Shown here piece by piece: positions 33,240 to 45,458 of a stretch of 64,000 bases of DNA (its first letter is position 1; each line of letters opens with the position of its first letter). Both the position numbers and the translations under genes were made by a program. Source of the stretch: Pyrenula massariospora. Taxonomy: Eukaryota; Ascomycota; Eurotiomycetes; Pyrenulales; Pyrenulaceae. Under the pieces are notes generated by a model that saw only the letters and a list, made by a program, of their open reading frames with translations, made no database searches and was not told the origin of the DNA. The stretch is from the NCBI GenBank assembly GCA_021030905.1, contig JAGFMI010000006.1, positions 248,001 to 312,000 of the forward strand. Direction: 5' to 3'.

Positions 33240-33823
33240 CTTTCTGTCATCAAATTCAACGGTGCGTGTTCCAGCAGGTAAGCACACTCGTGTAAGGGCC
33301 TAGAAAGGACAGTACCGCGTCGTAAATTGCGACCTAATGACTTCACAGAAGTGATGTTATGGAAGTGTATTTGGTTATCTAAGAAGAGGAGTACTGGAGA
33401 ACATCACTAGATTGTGGAGGTGGGCCTGTGAAATCTGATTTCGAAATGAGTCAGATTTTGTTCAGGTCGATTCACTTGCGCCTCAGCGCTCTTTCGAACA
33501 CAAGCGCAGCGAGGCATTGGTTAGGATCGTCGTTCTTGGCTTGCTTCTCTTGTTCTCCGTCACCGGAAGGTCATCAGCACATGAAAATCGGGGTGACTCG
33601 ATCCATCCCATCGTACATTGCTAAATTATGTCTCATCTTCTATTCTCGTTCCATGCCTTGTATTCATTATTTGACGCGGATTGTGCTTCAAGGCTTCCTC
33701 CAAAGTACCTCTGGGTGAATTGGCTATCTCGAAACCCGCAAGAGAATGTTCAAATTAGAGAGCTTCCCGATTGGAATACTTTGTACCCAGTCATTACTAT
33801 TCATCTTGCCTGTTATGTCCCAT
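33240..33823. other. Intergenic, upstream of DUF6604 gene
   Basis: Holds the DUF6604 promoter and the 3' flank of the next minus-strand orphan. The small plus-strand frames are not convincing. No repeat seen. Confidence 0.4.
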
Positions 33824-34312
33824 TCACGCCTGTGTTGCAGTCGAGTCGCTATCAGTTGCCAGTGTCTTAACCGCCTTCAGTTGACCATTGATCCGAGTTC
33901 GCGCTAACTCCCAATCGCGCATTACGAGAATCTTGTCGTTTCCCAGATCCAACTGCATTACATCTGGGTCTTCATCTCCAGCAGGGACCAGATGATCAAA
34001 GACTAGATGAAGAGAACTCCAAGCATTCTCATCCTCGTATAGCGGAACCCGGTCATGGTCTGGAACCTTCTCTGCAGACATTTTCCCGAAAAATTGAATG
34101 TTATTGGGTACCTCATCAATCCCACTTGCTCCAAAGAGACGCTGATAAACTTCTTGTATGAATTGAATGATGAAAGGGTGATGGTCCCAAAGGTCGGCGT
34201 TGCCGGGAAAGTTGTCTCCGTAAATGTGCTGAAGGGTATCGAAGTCGGCGATAATGCTCACCCGAACAGGTTTGTTTGCAACGATGTTCGAAAGGTTATC
34301 GGCGAATTCCAT
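33824..34312 (-). CDS. Hypothetical protein, 5' end uncertain
   Basis: I do not recognise it. From ATG 34312 (MEFADNLSNIVANKPVRV) it gives 162 aa, acidic and mostly soluble, with IIADFDTLQHIYGDNF near residue 22 and DKILVMRDWELARTRI near 128. The frame continues upstream through a plausible intron (donor near 34372, acceptor near 34322) into an exon reading QTIAETVANCTIALSHHQ, so the real gene probably starts further 5', perhaps near 34430 or beyond. It sits directly upstream of the DUF6604 gene on the same strand, but I see no sign that the two work together. Confidence 0.5.
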   Translation of the reverse strand: MEFADNLSNIVANKPVRVSIIADFDTLQHIYGDNFPGNADLWDHHPFIIQFIQEVYQRLFGASGIDEVPNNIQFFGKMSAEKVPDHDRVPLYEDENAWSSLHLVFDHLVPAGDEDPDVMQLDLGNDKILVMRDWELARTRINGQLKAVKTLATDSDSTATQA

Positions 34313-35881
34313 GCTGGTCACCTGCGATAATTAGATAAGTCAACTAAATCAATGGTTAATTTGATATTCACCTGATGATGGGACAGGGCAATTGTACAGT
34401 TGGCAACAGTCTCAGCTATTGTCTGCGACTATGTGATATCGAAATCGACACATCGATCTAGGTAAGTGTGCGGGATGTGAAGATGAAGGTAAAGGTAAAA
34501 TAAAGATGGAAAACAGAAGTATAAGAAGCAGTGGACAGCTGGTCCAACAAGACTAAGCCAGATTGAGACCACAGTGGGTGACTTGAAGGCAGTTCTTGAT
34601 TTTGTGGAGCAACCACAGAAATTCAATGTGCTTTTGAAAGGGAACCCCATCTGGCCGAGTCGAGCCGCAACATTGGAGGAAAGGTGCTTTCTAAGCCGCG
34701 GTCAACTCGTCCAAGTTCGGCGAGAAATTCCCTGCAACGCGCTATGTTGCTGTGAAAAAGTCGCTGCAGCGCCTTTTCACCTAATTGTAAATTGTAGAGT
34801 CGTGTCACGCTATCAGTGCGCGGCCATGCGGTTGACAAAAAAACGGTACGCCACGCAGGCTTGGCCATCACCAGCAATTGCCCTCCAGAAAACAACCCAC
34901 CACTTGCAAACCTTCATTGAGAATCCAATGATTGCCGGGTTTTCTTCATATCACCTACCAAAATGTTGTGTATTTGTCGACCGCGCAGCAGTCTTTATCA
35001 AGCAGAGCACCACTCCTTGATTCTCTTGGCACTTACCAATAACAGCCGCCAAAATTGGTCCCTGACAGTCTTTACCGAATGCAACCCCGTGAAGCGCAAA
35101 TACAGTAGAACCTTGATATGAGCAACCGTCTCGTTGCCCAAGCTTCAAGTTCTCTTTCAATCTCTATAGTTCAAGGTTTTCACAGACGTATCTTAAGACC
35201 TAAGATTCTCAACAGGCGGCCATTGGCAGTTCAAAGGGGTTTATGTGATCCGTGAAAAGCGCAGTCCGTGGGGGGCCTGAATGCTTATAACGCGGTTTCA
35301 CTGGTACCATGCTCTCAGCTTCCTATCAGGCGGTGGAATCGAAGAACGTCGCGAATTTGTTCCATGTTATCACCTCACTAGGATTCTCTCACAATACGGG
35401 GATAGCTCGAAACTTTATCCTTGAGATTTCAGCCGCCAAATTTCTTTTGAAGGATTTGGGGGCGGAAACTCTACGATAGATCGAGATGTCAGTGAGAATT
35501 ATTTCAACTTTGCGGAACAGGGAGCTTGCTCTCGGCCTGTCATGGATTGATGCTAACTTTCTTGCCAGTCATACCAACAGACAATAGTCATGGTTCTTTC
35601 AGAGAAATTTCCAGTGCGGCGATGCTGGGATGGATTTGAAATACTTTCCTGATGAACCGTCGCTCCCGTCATGGCGGCGCCTAGGCTTGTCTTCTCTGCG
35701 GCAAGGCAGACTTTATCATTTACTAGCCAGACACTCAACCACGCCCTATTGTTCGACCGTGCCGTTGAGCCTCGACGGCTGCCTCCAGATCCGATGATCC
35801 TCCGTCCCAAGCTTTTCCTTGTGTCACATCCCGCGATCCCCATGATTCTACAATGCCTACTTTTGCAGGTGTTTATGCACC
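34313..35881. other. Intergenic, 1.5 kb
   Basis: May include missing 5' exons of the minus-strand orphan up to about 34450. Beyond that I see no gene or repeat I can support. Confidence 0.4.
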
Positions 35882-36727
35882 ATGAAGGCAAATTCAAGTG
35901 TTAAGCGCGACAGACGAACTGGGAGCAGTTCGCACGTCCAGGCTGGCATGGAAGCAAGACACTTTGACCATGGGCCCGAAGTTGCGCCACCCAACCCAGC
36001 TGGGCTGGAGGTACAGCCAGGAAATGGTCTGATAGTGTCTCGCGACGACGAAAAGACGGCCAATGCAGAGGGGCTCGATTCCTCCGCAGAACACTCTTCG
36101 CCGCGGCGGTTCTGCGGTCTGCGCCCGAAGTCTGTCTGGATCCTTGCCGTTCTTCTCGTGGCGGTTGCGATCGCCGTTGGTGTTGGGGCAGGCGTCGGGA
36201 CTTCCAAGCATCATCATACAGCAAGTGCGCCGACTTCGACGACAACAGCATCAGCTCCCACCGCCAACGCAACTTCAACAAGTGCTGGCTCCGCAACGAG
36301 ATCCAGCTCTGCCCCCGCCTCTACCACCTCCGACCCAGCCAGCCAATGCAAGAACGGCACAACCTACACCTCCAGCAACAACACCCCCTTCAAAGAAGTC
36401 TGCAACACCGACTTCAATGTCGGTGATTCGTTCGGCACCACTGCAGCCGATCTGGAATCTGAACCGAATGTCAGCACCTTCACCGGATGCATGGAGGCGT
36501 GTGCGACTTTTAGAAGCGAGGGGGTACAATTCTCCCTCGCAGACGGGACGTGCCTCGCTGTGAGTTGGGTGTCGGGCAAAGACAGCTTCGGCACCTGCTA
36601 CTTCAAGAACGCGACGGCGCTGATCGGGAGCTCGAACAAGACGGCGCTAAATGAGCACGCGTTCCCGCGGGAGTATAGTAATGTGCAATCGGCGAATATT
36701 GTGGATGGTGATGGAAACCCGTTATGA
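35882..36727 (+). CDS. Single-pass membrane protein with PAN/apple-like Cys-rich ectodomain
   Basis: Single-exon protein of 281 aa. Residues 1-82 are polar and probably cytoplasmic. A hydrophobic helix (SVWILAVLLVAVAIAVGVGAG) spans about 83-105, and there is no N-terminal signal peptide. Residues 107-150 form a Ser/Thr/Ala-rich, likely O-glycosylated stalk. The rest is a Cys-rich module with CKNGTTYTSS, VCNTDFNVGDSF, FTGCMEACATF, CLAVSW and GTCYFKNAT, a spacing seen in fungal PAN/apple-like domains that bind protein or carbohydrate. It is probably a type II-like or stalked cell-surface protein. Ligand and role unknown. Confidence 0.75.
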   Translation: MKANSSVKRDRRTGSSSHVQAGMEARHFDHGPEVAPPNPAGLEVQPGNGLIVSRDDEKTANAEGLDSSAEHSSPRRFCGLRPKSVWILAVLLVAVAIAVGVGAGVGTSKHHHTASAPTSTTTASAPTANATSTSAGSATRSSSAPASTTSDPASQCKNGTTYTSSNNTPFKEVCNTDFNVGDSFGTTAADLESEPNVSTFTGCMEACATFRSEGVQFSLADGTCLAVSWVSGKDSFGTCYFKNATALIGSSNKTALNEHAFPREYSNVQSANIVDGDGNPL

Positions 36728-37833
36728 GTACCGGCGGATATTTTCGTCGGGCGTTGGCAGATCGATTAGCTAACAAGGGGAACGGATTTTGAGAAACGTC
36801 ATGCTTTACTGCATCACCGGACAGAAAGCGAGCAAACTTGCGAGACCTGGAGACTTGAGAAATTTCCGCCAAATCGAGCAAGCCGGTCTCTGTTCTTGAC
36901 TCGAGAAACTCAAGATCAAGAAGGTAGCCGATCGTGATACTCTCTTCGGACATGCTCGCCTCTTTCTCCCCTATCGGCACGTCCAACAGGAAGGAGCGTC
37001 GGTATGGAACTTGACCTTATATTCCGATATATGATATTCTGATGGATTTCAAGAGCTTAATTGCCACACTTTTAGTGTATGTCACAAGAATCTTTATACC
37101 AGAACCCTAATCTAGATAGGCCAATTAATCAATAACGCATTCGACGCTCCAGCAGTCCCTGCAAGATGATCTAGTCAATACAGCAATCTCCATGGCCGTT
37201 CCCAACCGTAGCTTTCGCGCCTGTTACGCCAACCTTAACTACGCCGTTATCATTTCCGAATGAGTTAGCCCAGGAAGACATGCTGCCACCATCGACGGGT
37301 CGATGTGAAGACTGCCACCCCTAACGTTAGGTCTAGACTCTTAATCTCTCCTTGACCTTACCATAACATATCTCTCCCCGGCAATGTAGCAACCTGATAT
37401 CCCATCACCAAGCTCTCCAAACAAAGCAGTGCCCCCCCTCAGCCTACACCATCCCACCTATCTACTCTCTATCCCGTCTCAAGATTCAAGCGGGCTATCA
37501 ACCAACCCAACCCAACCCAGACCCATCCAAAGCCCATCTCCGTCTCCTCCATCAAGCCCCCTTTCTTCTATCTAACCCCCAATCCTCCCTCTTTCCTCTC
37601 CCACGTACCCCTCAAATTCCATTCCATTCCATACCACCCAGTTTAACCCTCAGCCTAGAACCTTCCGAAATACAGCGATACCCGTACTACCCTGCACACC
37701 ACCCCATACCGCGTAGCCCCCCTCTACCCTCAGAACAACCCGTCCACATCCACGCATACACACACATGCGTTCGTTTTCAGGTGTACGATTTATATCACA
37801 AAAGTATATAAATTCAACTACATCCCTACTATC
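36728..37833. other. Intergenic with a long pyrimidine-rich tract
   Basis: From about 37380 to 37720 the top strand is very C/T-rich, including a short CCAAC microsatellite near 37500-37520. This is the 3' side of the GH76 gene. No gene supported. Confidence 0.5.
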
Positions 37834-39648
37834 TCATCTCAACTCATCCCTAAACCCCTCACCACCCCCATCCCCGCCGCTCCCCCCAAAATCCCTCTCC
37901 CACATCCACGCCGCCCTCAGCACGCCCACGCCGCCGGACTGCGTCTCGACGGTCCGGCCTCGGCCGCGGGTATTTGGGTCCCGGCGCTTCTTCTGCTGAG
38001 GCTGGGGTTGCGGGATCGGTTTCTGTTTTAGAGGCTGCTGCTGCTGCGGAGCTGCGGTCCATAATGGGCGATATTCATCTTCGGATCGTCGTCGAGGTTG
38101 GTGGTGGTCACTTCCATATTTTTCGTCTCCGTCGAACACCATGTTTCTGTAATCGACAGCCCCAGGCGGAAGCCCCGTTCCATCCTGCACGTTATTGTCG
38201 TCCTCCTTGTCACCAGTAACCCCACGACCCCACCACATCCCAAACCTGCCCTCCCCATCCCTGGTCTTCAACGCCGCCTCCGCATTATACTTTATCCAGC
38301 CCCCGTACCGGGCACACCTCCTCCGATGCCCCTTCCACACATCCCAATCCCAATCCCGCCCCCCCTCTCGGAGACCCACATCCTCCTCGCCAAACCCCAA
38401 CCCCCGACAGAACTCATGTAAATGCATAAAGAAGATCCCCTTAAACGTCTGCCCATCCTGACTACACCCACCCCCATGATCACACCAATCCTCCAACACC
38501 CCATCCCTTCCCAGCCCCGCCCAAACCCCCCTCCTCGGCCTCCCCCACCCCGTCGCCAGCACCACGCTCTCCACCAGACTGTGCCCGTCGTCCAAATACC
38601 CCCGCTCCCGCGTCGCCAGGTACAGGCCCCGCAGCCCCGAGAGTATAACGCCCTGGTTGTACGTGTACAGCATGGTGTTCAGCTCGTCGCACAGGCCCGT
38701 GCCCGGGTCGGTCGTGCCGTTGGGCGAGCGCGCCCAGTCCGTGATGTGGAAGCCGTCCTGGTACAGGCCCATCGCGTCCGTCATGCCGGAGGCCTTGAGC
38801 CACTTGTAACCCTCGACCGCGGCGTGGAGGTATGTCTTGTCGTGCGGGCGCGTCGCGTTTAGGCCGGTGGAGAGGTCGGGGTAGGATTCGGAGAGCGGGG
38901 AGTATGCCGGGGAGGAGGAGGAGGGGAGGAATGGGGAGGAAATGTTGTCGCCGGGGTAGTAGAGGTACATGGCCACCGAGGCGGAGATGTAGAGTTCGTT
39001 CGTGATGGCGTTCTTGTAGGGAGTGAGGTGCGGGTTCCAGACCATGCCGCCGGAGCAGAGCGAAGTGTCCCAGCCGTGGGAGGCGATTTCGTAGAAGATT
39101 CTCGTGCGGTGTGCGGCGGCGGAGGAGAATTGGGTGCCATACCATGAGGATTCTAATGGCGATGAGACTGAGTAGGATCTTCGACGGCGGGTGTGCATGT
39201 CCTGAAATTTGATATTCTCTAGCCAACCCAGGACAACCCAGAGCATGTCGTCGTAGGCTTGGTTGCGGAGGCCAAAGGCGTTTTCACCAAAGTAGAATGC
39301 CGTCGTCTGCGTGAAATATTCGTTGATTGTGTTCTCCCAGTCGAGGAGCTCGGCGCAAGGGGTCGAGGAGTAGTCGAGGGAAGAGACGAAGGTGGAGAGG
39401 GTGGCCGAGATGTGGGTACCGAGGACGGCGGCGGTCCAGTCAATTGCGGTCGGCCAGGTGCCTGTCCAAACTTCAAAGTATGAGGATTGCATGACCGATA
39501 TGGCAGAGAGTAGGTCGGTAAGGGTGCCTGGGAGTTTCGTCTTTGAAGCCGCATGCTCGGAGCGGTCTTGGAGGGCGGGATCGTAGCATGATTGCTGGAG
39601 GGCGACGACCGAGGGAATAAGAAGGGCTAGAAGTGAAGGGAGATGCAT
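37834..39648 (-). CDS. GH76 family alpha-1,6-mannanase-like protein (Dfg5/Dcw1 relative)
   Basis: Secreted glycoside hydrolase family 76 protein of 604 aa. In yeast, relatives Dfg5 and Dcw1 help attach GPI proteins to the cell wall. ATG 39648 is chosen because it gives a clean signal peptide (MHLPSLLALLIPSVVALQQS); the longer frame upstream has none. The catalytic Asp pair is in AYDDMLWVVLGWLE near residue 130. Other family blocks are WNPHLTPYKNAITNELYISA, TYNQGVILSGLRGLY, and FKGIFFMHL. Instead of a hydrophobic GPI tail, the C-terminus is long, low-complexity and basic (a QQQQ and PQPQPQQKKRR region), so it may be soluble, or the last exon may be misread. Coding-strand GC at third positions is very high. 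Confidence 0.88.
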   Translation of the reverse strand: MHLPSLLALLIPSVVALQQSCYDPALQDRSEHAASKTKLPGTLTDLLSAISVMQSSYFEVWTGTWPTAIDWTAAVLGTHISATLSTFVSSLDYSSTPCAELLDWENTINEYFTQTTAFYFGENAFGLRNQAYDDMLWVVLGWLENIKFQDMHTRRRRSYSVSSPLESSWYGTQFSSAAAHRTRIFYEIASHGWDTSLCSGGMVWNPHLTPYKNAITNELYISASVAMYLYYPGDNISSPFLPSSSSPAYSPLSESYPDLSTGLNATRPHDKTYLHAAVEGYKWLKASGMTDAMGLYQDGFHITDWARSPNGTTDPGTGLCDELNTMLYTYNQGVILSGLRGLYLATRERGYLDDGHSLVESVVLATGWGRPRRGVWAGLGRDGVLEDWCDHGGGCSQDGQTFKGIFFMHLHEFCRGLGFGEEDVGLREGGRDWDWDVWKGHRRRCARYGGWIKYNAEAALKTRDGEGRFGMWWGRGVTGDKEDDNNVQDGTGLPPGAVDYRNMVFDGDEKYGSDHHQPRRRSEDEYRPLWTAAPQQQQPLKQKPIPQPQPQQKKRRDPNTRGRGRTVETQSGGVGVLRAAWMWERDFGGSGGDGGGEGFRDELR

Positions 39649-40452
39649 CGTGAAAAAGAAAAGTGGCAGGCCTAAGCTGCCCGCCCTAAGGACGGTCAAG
39701 GAAAGTACAAAGGCATATGAAGGTGGGAGCGGTTGCCCGCAAATCGAACTCTGAAGTAAAACCAAGACGGCACGAGACACAGAGAAATGGAAGTGCGTCA
39801 CGAAGCTCCTCGGTGAAATGTTTCCCCGCCGCGGGGAGCGTCAGGGGGGCTTCAGGGGATAAGACTGTCTCCAGCTCGAGCCATGGTATCAGGAGTACCC
39901 AGAGACGCACATGACTATTGCCCGGACAGGAGCTAGTGCTAATAATTCGGTGCGCTACGACTTCTAATACCCAAAGGTTGACTAATATATAATAGTGCCA
40001 AAATCCCGAAAGGTAAATACCTAAGATAGCGACATGAAGAGGAGTAGAGATTTACATCAGAATCGCACGAGCTATTTAAGCATGATCTTTCCTAATTCTT
40101 ATGGCTAATCTTGTGTAGATCTGCCCTTCTACTGCAATTCATGAACTTTCTTTCGCGGAGGTGGCCTTTGGACAGGGTGTTTAGCGCGACAAGTCACTTT
40201 TACTAATGGTCCATTGATACTATAAATTCGCTATTGAAAACATTCCTTGACCCTAAGACAAAATCCTCAAACCCAATATGCTATCCGTTGGTGATTATGA
40301 AGCAATCTAGATGCAGTAAGCGTAGAAGTGTGACTCAAAATTCTACTGCCGGTTGCTCTATCAAATTGGACAAGTAACCTTGGACGGACATTTATATAAG
40401 TCATAGCGGTGTCAAAATTCTTCCTCTGATGTCAGAAAGCAAATTCTGAAGC
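39649..40452. other. Intergenic, GH76 promoter and NNT 3' flank
   Basis: The two genes are on the same strand. No gene or repeat recognised. Confidence 0.4.
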
Positions 40453-43400
40453 TTAGACATGCATTCTTGCTTTGTCCCGAGTGGTAACCCCCTCTTTGAT
40501 GGCATCGCATGAGATCTTCGCGTCTCCAAAGAGCATTTTCGTGTTTGGCATGTAGAACATCGGATTCGGCACGTCGGCATACCCGCTCGCCATTCCACGC
40601 TTCATGACGATAACTTGTTTACTCTTCCATGCATGCAGTACAGGCATACCGGCAATTGGAGAGTTGGGCTCTAGAGCAATTGGATTCACAGTGTCATTGG
40701 CACCGATCACAAGCGTCACGTCCGTATCTGGAAAGTCATCGTTGATCTCGTCCATTTCCAGCACGATGTCGTACGGCACAGAGGCTTCGGCCAGGAGGAC
40801 ATTACATTGACCCGGCATTCTCCCCGCGACTGGATGAATGGCGAATCGCACATTGATGTTTTTAGCTCGGAGTTGTTGGACGAATTCTGATATAGCGTAC
40901 TGAGCTTTCGCCACAGCCATGCCATATCCGACCACAATTATAACACTTTCCGCACCAGCCAGAGCATCCACCGTTTCTTCTACTGACGTCTTGGTGATCT
41001 CCCCTGTGACTGCATGATCGGTTTGTGCTACTGGCGCAATGCCACCAAAGAGCACATTTGTCAGTGACCGATTCATTGCAACGCACATGATATACGATAA
41101 GATGGAACCGCTGACTCCGATTAGCGAGCCGACTGTTGTCAAGAGAGGGTTGTCAAGCATGAACCCCTCGGCGACCAAGGCAAATCCTGAGTAGGCATTT
41201 AGTACAGTGATGACCACAGGCATGTCAGCGCCTCCGATCGCTGCAGTAGTAGTATATCCTTTCATAAAGCTTAGAGCGGTATTTGCTGAAAGGCACGCAG
41301 CGGCCACGGCGGGTGCTCCAGGTGCCATCGTTACGAACGCTCCCATCGTGGCAGCGTTGGCACTCAAAAGCGAGGTATTGATCAGGTGTCGACCCGGAAG
41401 AATTGTAGGACGAGAAGACATGCGGCCTGCAAGTTTGAGGAAGGCAACAATAGACCCAGTGAAGGTGACGCCTCCAATTAGAACACCCAAATAAGCCGTT
41501 ACCATGTGTAGTGTCGAAAGATCGGAGCCAACATGAGCCATAACGCTCCCAATGCTAGTAAGCACAGCAGCCAATCCGACTACTGAATGCAATGCAGCAA
41601 CAGTCTGAGGTAAATCAGTGGGAGTAATGCGGCGGCCAATCAGCGCTCCAATTAAAGCACCGGCTCCCGCCAAACCAGCAAATTGTGTAAGAACCTCGGG
41701 AGAGAAGCCAACGGCAAGAAGAGAAGCTAAAACTCCAGAAGCGACGCCGAGTATTCCTAGAAGATTGCCCCTTCGAGCGGTAACTTGGGAGGCCAGACCT
41801 GATAAAGATCCAATGCAGAGCAGGCTACTTACTAGGTAGCCTGCTTGCGTGAGGCCCGCCATGCCAGTGCTAGCTGCAGCTATGAAACCTCCGCCGAAAA
41901 GGACAGCAGGAATGGCATATAGCCAAGGGTACTCTGGAGGGTCTGATGGGCGCTTGAACATATCCAGCATGCGTTTGGTGATTACGAATCCACCTCCAAT
42001 ATTGGCAAACGCCAATGCAACTGATAGCGAACCCAACAGTTGGGGAAAAGTTTCTGGAACAAACCCTCCTCCCATCACAAACAGCCCACCAACACCAACA
42101 ATTCCTGAAATAGCATTGGTGACTGACATCAGAGGAGAATGCAAGGCTGGTGTAACGCCCCAAACGACTCTATAGCCTATCAGCCCAGCGAGACCAGCAG
42201 TGAAGACGTTGCTCATGAACAAGGGCCCTGTAGCTTTTCCAAGGGCTAAGGCTGCTCCCATACCGCCGGTAACAGAGGCAACATCTCTCGTTGCTTTCTG
42301 CCATGGAGTCAAAGCAAGCTGGGCCGGCTCTGGTGCCGGTGCATGTCCAGGCGCTGGCATTGCCGGTGGTGGAGGCGCAACTTGGGGAGGTGGAGGAAGG
42401 ACTTCACCATTATGGGTGACTATCGAGCCGCGTACGACCTCGTCGGAGAGGTCGATGCCAAAGTGCTTATCCTTTGGAGCCATGGATAGGAGGAATTTAG
42501 CGATGTTGTTCGAATATAGGGTAGAGGCTTGAGTCGGGAGTCGAGAAGGATAGTCAGTGTAACCAATGACGTTCACACCTTTGTGATTGATCAACTTGCC
42601 GGGCACAGTAACTTCGCAATTTCCACCCCCCTCGGCAGCCAAATCAGCAATAACGGAACCAGGTCGCATGGCTGCAACCATATCCTCTGTGATCAATTTT
42701 GGCGAAGGTTTGCCCGGGATCTGCGCGGTGGTAAGAACGATATCGACATCTTGGCATTGCTCCATAAAAAGCTTCATTTCAGCCTCAATAAATTCTTTTG
42801 ACATTTCCTTGCCATAGCCGCCACTTCCAGCGCCTTCCTCTTGAAAGCTTACTTCGAGAAACTCGGCTCCAAGGGACTGAACTTGTTCACGAGCTACGGC
42901 TCGTGTGTCAAAGCCACGTACAATCGCACCGAGCCGGCGGGCCGTTGCAATAGCGCTCAAACCAGCAACCCCGGCTCCAATTACCAGGACTTTCGATGGC
43001 GGAATCTTTCCAGCTGCAGTGACTTGACCTGTGAGGAAGCGCCCATAAATATTTGTTGCCTCTATGACTGCCTTGTAGCCGGCGATATTCGCCATGGAGC
43101 TTAAAGCATCGAAAACCTGGGCCCGCGAAATACGTGGTATTTTGTCCATTGCGAATGATGTAGCACCACGAGATGCAATAGAATCTACAAGATGCTTGTT
43201 CTGGGCTGGTTGTAGAAAGGATATTACGGTCCCTCCCCGTCTCAGAGAATTGACCTCATGGGCAACAGCACTTGGTGGGCGGACCTTCAGGACAATATCA
43301 CTGTCGGACCACACTGTCTTCCTGTCCGTCATGGTGGCTCCTGCATGTGCATAGGCAATATCTGTGAAATCTGCTTCTGCACCAGCTCCTGATTCGACAA

Positions 43401-43825
43401 GGACTCTGGAGAAGCCTTTCTTCAAGAGAAGAGCAACATTCTGAGGTGTGATGGCCACTCGACGCTCGCCCTCGAACACTTCGCGAGGTACACCCACTGT
43501 GAGATTGGAGTAAGGGATGGGTTCGGAGTTCGATGAGGAAGAATTATGGCGAATCAGGCCAAAATACTGTCTAGGTGGGCTCCGAGGAGGAACAGGGCGA
43601 GAAGGAGGAAGGAGAAGATGGATTGACGGCGTCCTTCGACGACTCTGGGCTTGTCGAAGTTTGCTTGTGGCATGGTAGAAGCTTCGAAAGCCTACGAGTA
43701 TGAGCACAAGCAATCTGGTGACAAACTGACAACTTACTAGACGACAACGCCGGGGAACGACACAGCTCTGAGATCAGACTGGATGCCAATCCATGGCCAA
43801 GGACATGGCTCTGGATTGGCTTCAT
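40453..43825 (-). CDS. Mitochondrial proton-translocating NAD(P) transhydrogenase
   Basis: Inner-membrane enzyme that uses the proton gradient to pass hydride from NADH to NADP+, supplying mitochondrial NADPH. Two exons (43825-43738, 43691-40453) with a 46-base intron give 1108 aa. The first exon supplies the only good ATG ([12 protein letters not shown]), and residues 1-75 are basic and Ser-rich with no acids early on, as expected for a mitochondrial presequence. The order matches animal NNT. The NAD-binding PntA-like part has [18 protein letters not shown] and the fold [20 protein letters not shown]. Then come about a dozen hydrophobic helices, and last the NADP-binding domain with [30 protein letters not shown] and IGANDTVNP. 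It is complete. Divergent from the ENA-type ATPase 1.6 kb away. Confidence 0.95.
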
Positions 43826-44169
43826 TCTTGACAAGACGCCTCGAGATCGATGTGAGAAGAGTGAAAGGTAGTTGAACACTCAAGGCTTGACACGGCTAGG
43901 TCGAGTCACAGCCAGGCTGCCAGGTATCATATCTGATGCTGGCGGAAGCTCGCAGTGGACGAGTCTATTGGACTCGTAGGCGCCTCCGTCCACACAGGTC
44001 ACGGTGCCTGTTCGCAGTCTGTCACTCGGGTCGATATTGAGATCGCGGGAACCCAAGAAGGGTAGCTGGCTCTGCCAGATGGAAGCGGAAGCTGCCACCC
44101 CTTCTCCGGCGCGTAGCCATGAGCCGCGTTCGACGCTCGACCGCGGTCTCATGTGGAAGGGTGCCAAAC

Positions 44170-44185
44170 AGGGGAAGGGGCCCCT
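44170..44185. promoter_or_regulatory. Cluster of STRE-like AGGGG/CCCCT motifs
   Basis: AGGGG, AAGGGG and CCCCT lie within 16 bases, about 350 bases upstream of the transhydrogenase ATG. AGGGG/CCCCT is the stress-response element bound by Msn2/4-type factors. Plausible for a redox gene or the cation pump, but unproven. Confidence 0.3.
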
Positions 44186-45378
44186 CCGCGTGTGGGGGAA
44201 GATGCGCTGTGGGGAGCAGATTTGCGGGGGATAAGTCGCCCCGGCCATCACGCTTGGGTCAACTGACTCCAAGCCGCCAGTGATCGCGCAATATCGGCGG
44301 GTGAACCCTCTATAGCTCGTGGGAGAATGCAACGCTGGATACACACAGCAGACGGTACGTGCTGCCGGCTTTCCGCAAGCAGAACACATATGGCAGAAGT
44401 CGGAGCTGCGACGATGAGCATCAAGATTTCATTGATTCGGTTTCCCTGTCGCACAATCGACGCCTAACTGCTTCTGTGATAGCTCCCTGCAGCAGAAGTT
44501 TCCTTTGCCCCGAGCCGCAGCTGCACATGTAAGGTACCTTCCGCCTTGAGAGCATCAGACTTGGTAAGACATACGAAAAATTCCATCTCAAGATTTCTTC
44601 CAGCATGCCCAAAACCTCTATCATGTAGAAATTGTTGTCTATCACACGAAAGCCATGCGACAAACAAACAACAAACAGTAACAATACAAAAGCTTCACAC
44701 GTTCCGAGAGCGGCTTTTTGTATTAATACACGTCCATTCACCGCTCTAGCTCGAACCCTTTCATCCCTCGTGTGGCTACCTAGGTATATCTATATGAGTA
44801 CAATGGTTTTCCTTCCACACAATTTCTCGCTTCAAATTGTTTAAGTACCTGCAGTGCCCGTATCTTCTTTCATCAACGTGTGTGCAACGAAGTATTCTAA
44901 TCGCCCGTTTCTTATTGATCTCCCTCTCCTCCAATCGGGCATCCACAGGCACCCGGTTGCTGCATATTCGGCGTCGGCACACTGAAGCATGGTTCCGCCG
45001 AGAAACCGCCGCCCAGAGTCTCCGCCAAGACCAGGCTGATCCGCTCAGCCTTTCCGTGCTGCGGGCCAAGAAAAAGACCAGAAGCGAAGCCGTGGGCTCG
45101 TCAAAGTTTGTGCGCGGAACAGTAGAAATATTCGCAGCGCCAAGGTTGCTAAGCCTCCATCATCCTGGCATGTCATTGGGACGTCGCTGCGAACGACTAC
45201 GGTCAACCAATCAGCGAGATACATGCCAAGACTACCAAGGCTCTCCATCGTCGCCTATCTTCGGTTTCGATAAATCCGCAAGAGAATGCCGTCTTATTTG
45301 TTCGAGTATCTCTCTGAAGAACAAATGTTCGGATCTATTCACTTGGCGAAGATGTCAAAAGATCGACGGGAGCCAAGG

Positions 45379-45386
45379 TATATAAA
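45379..45386 (+). promoter_or_regulatory. TATA box of ENA-type ATPase
   Basis: TATATAAA starts 80 bases before the ATG at 45459 and is followed by a pyrimidine-rich leader. Strongly regulated stress genes often have such boxes. Confidence 0.5.
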
Positions 45387-45458
45387 CATCGCCATGTTCC
45401 TCCTCTTTGCTTTCTTGGAATCCCAAGCATTGGCCCTTCGATACGACAAGACATAATC

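Larger units (their letters stand above)
43826..45458. other. Divergent intergenic region, transhydrogenase / ENA ATPase
   Basis: A 1.6-kb gap between two head-to-head genes, holding both promoters. It has a GC-rich section at 43.9-44.3 kb containing a cluster of stress-element motifs, and a TATA box near the ATPase. I found no gene. Confidence 0.5.

Noticed and set aside
38098-39554. Many proline- and glycine-rich frames inside the GH76 gene
   Set aside because: High GC leaves several frames open; only one carries the GH76 motifs and a signal peptide.
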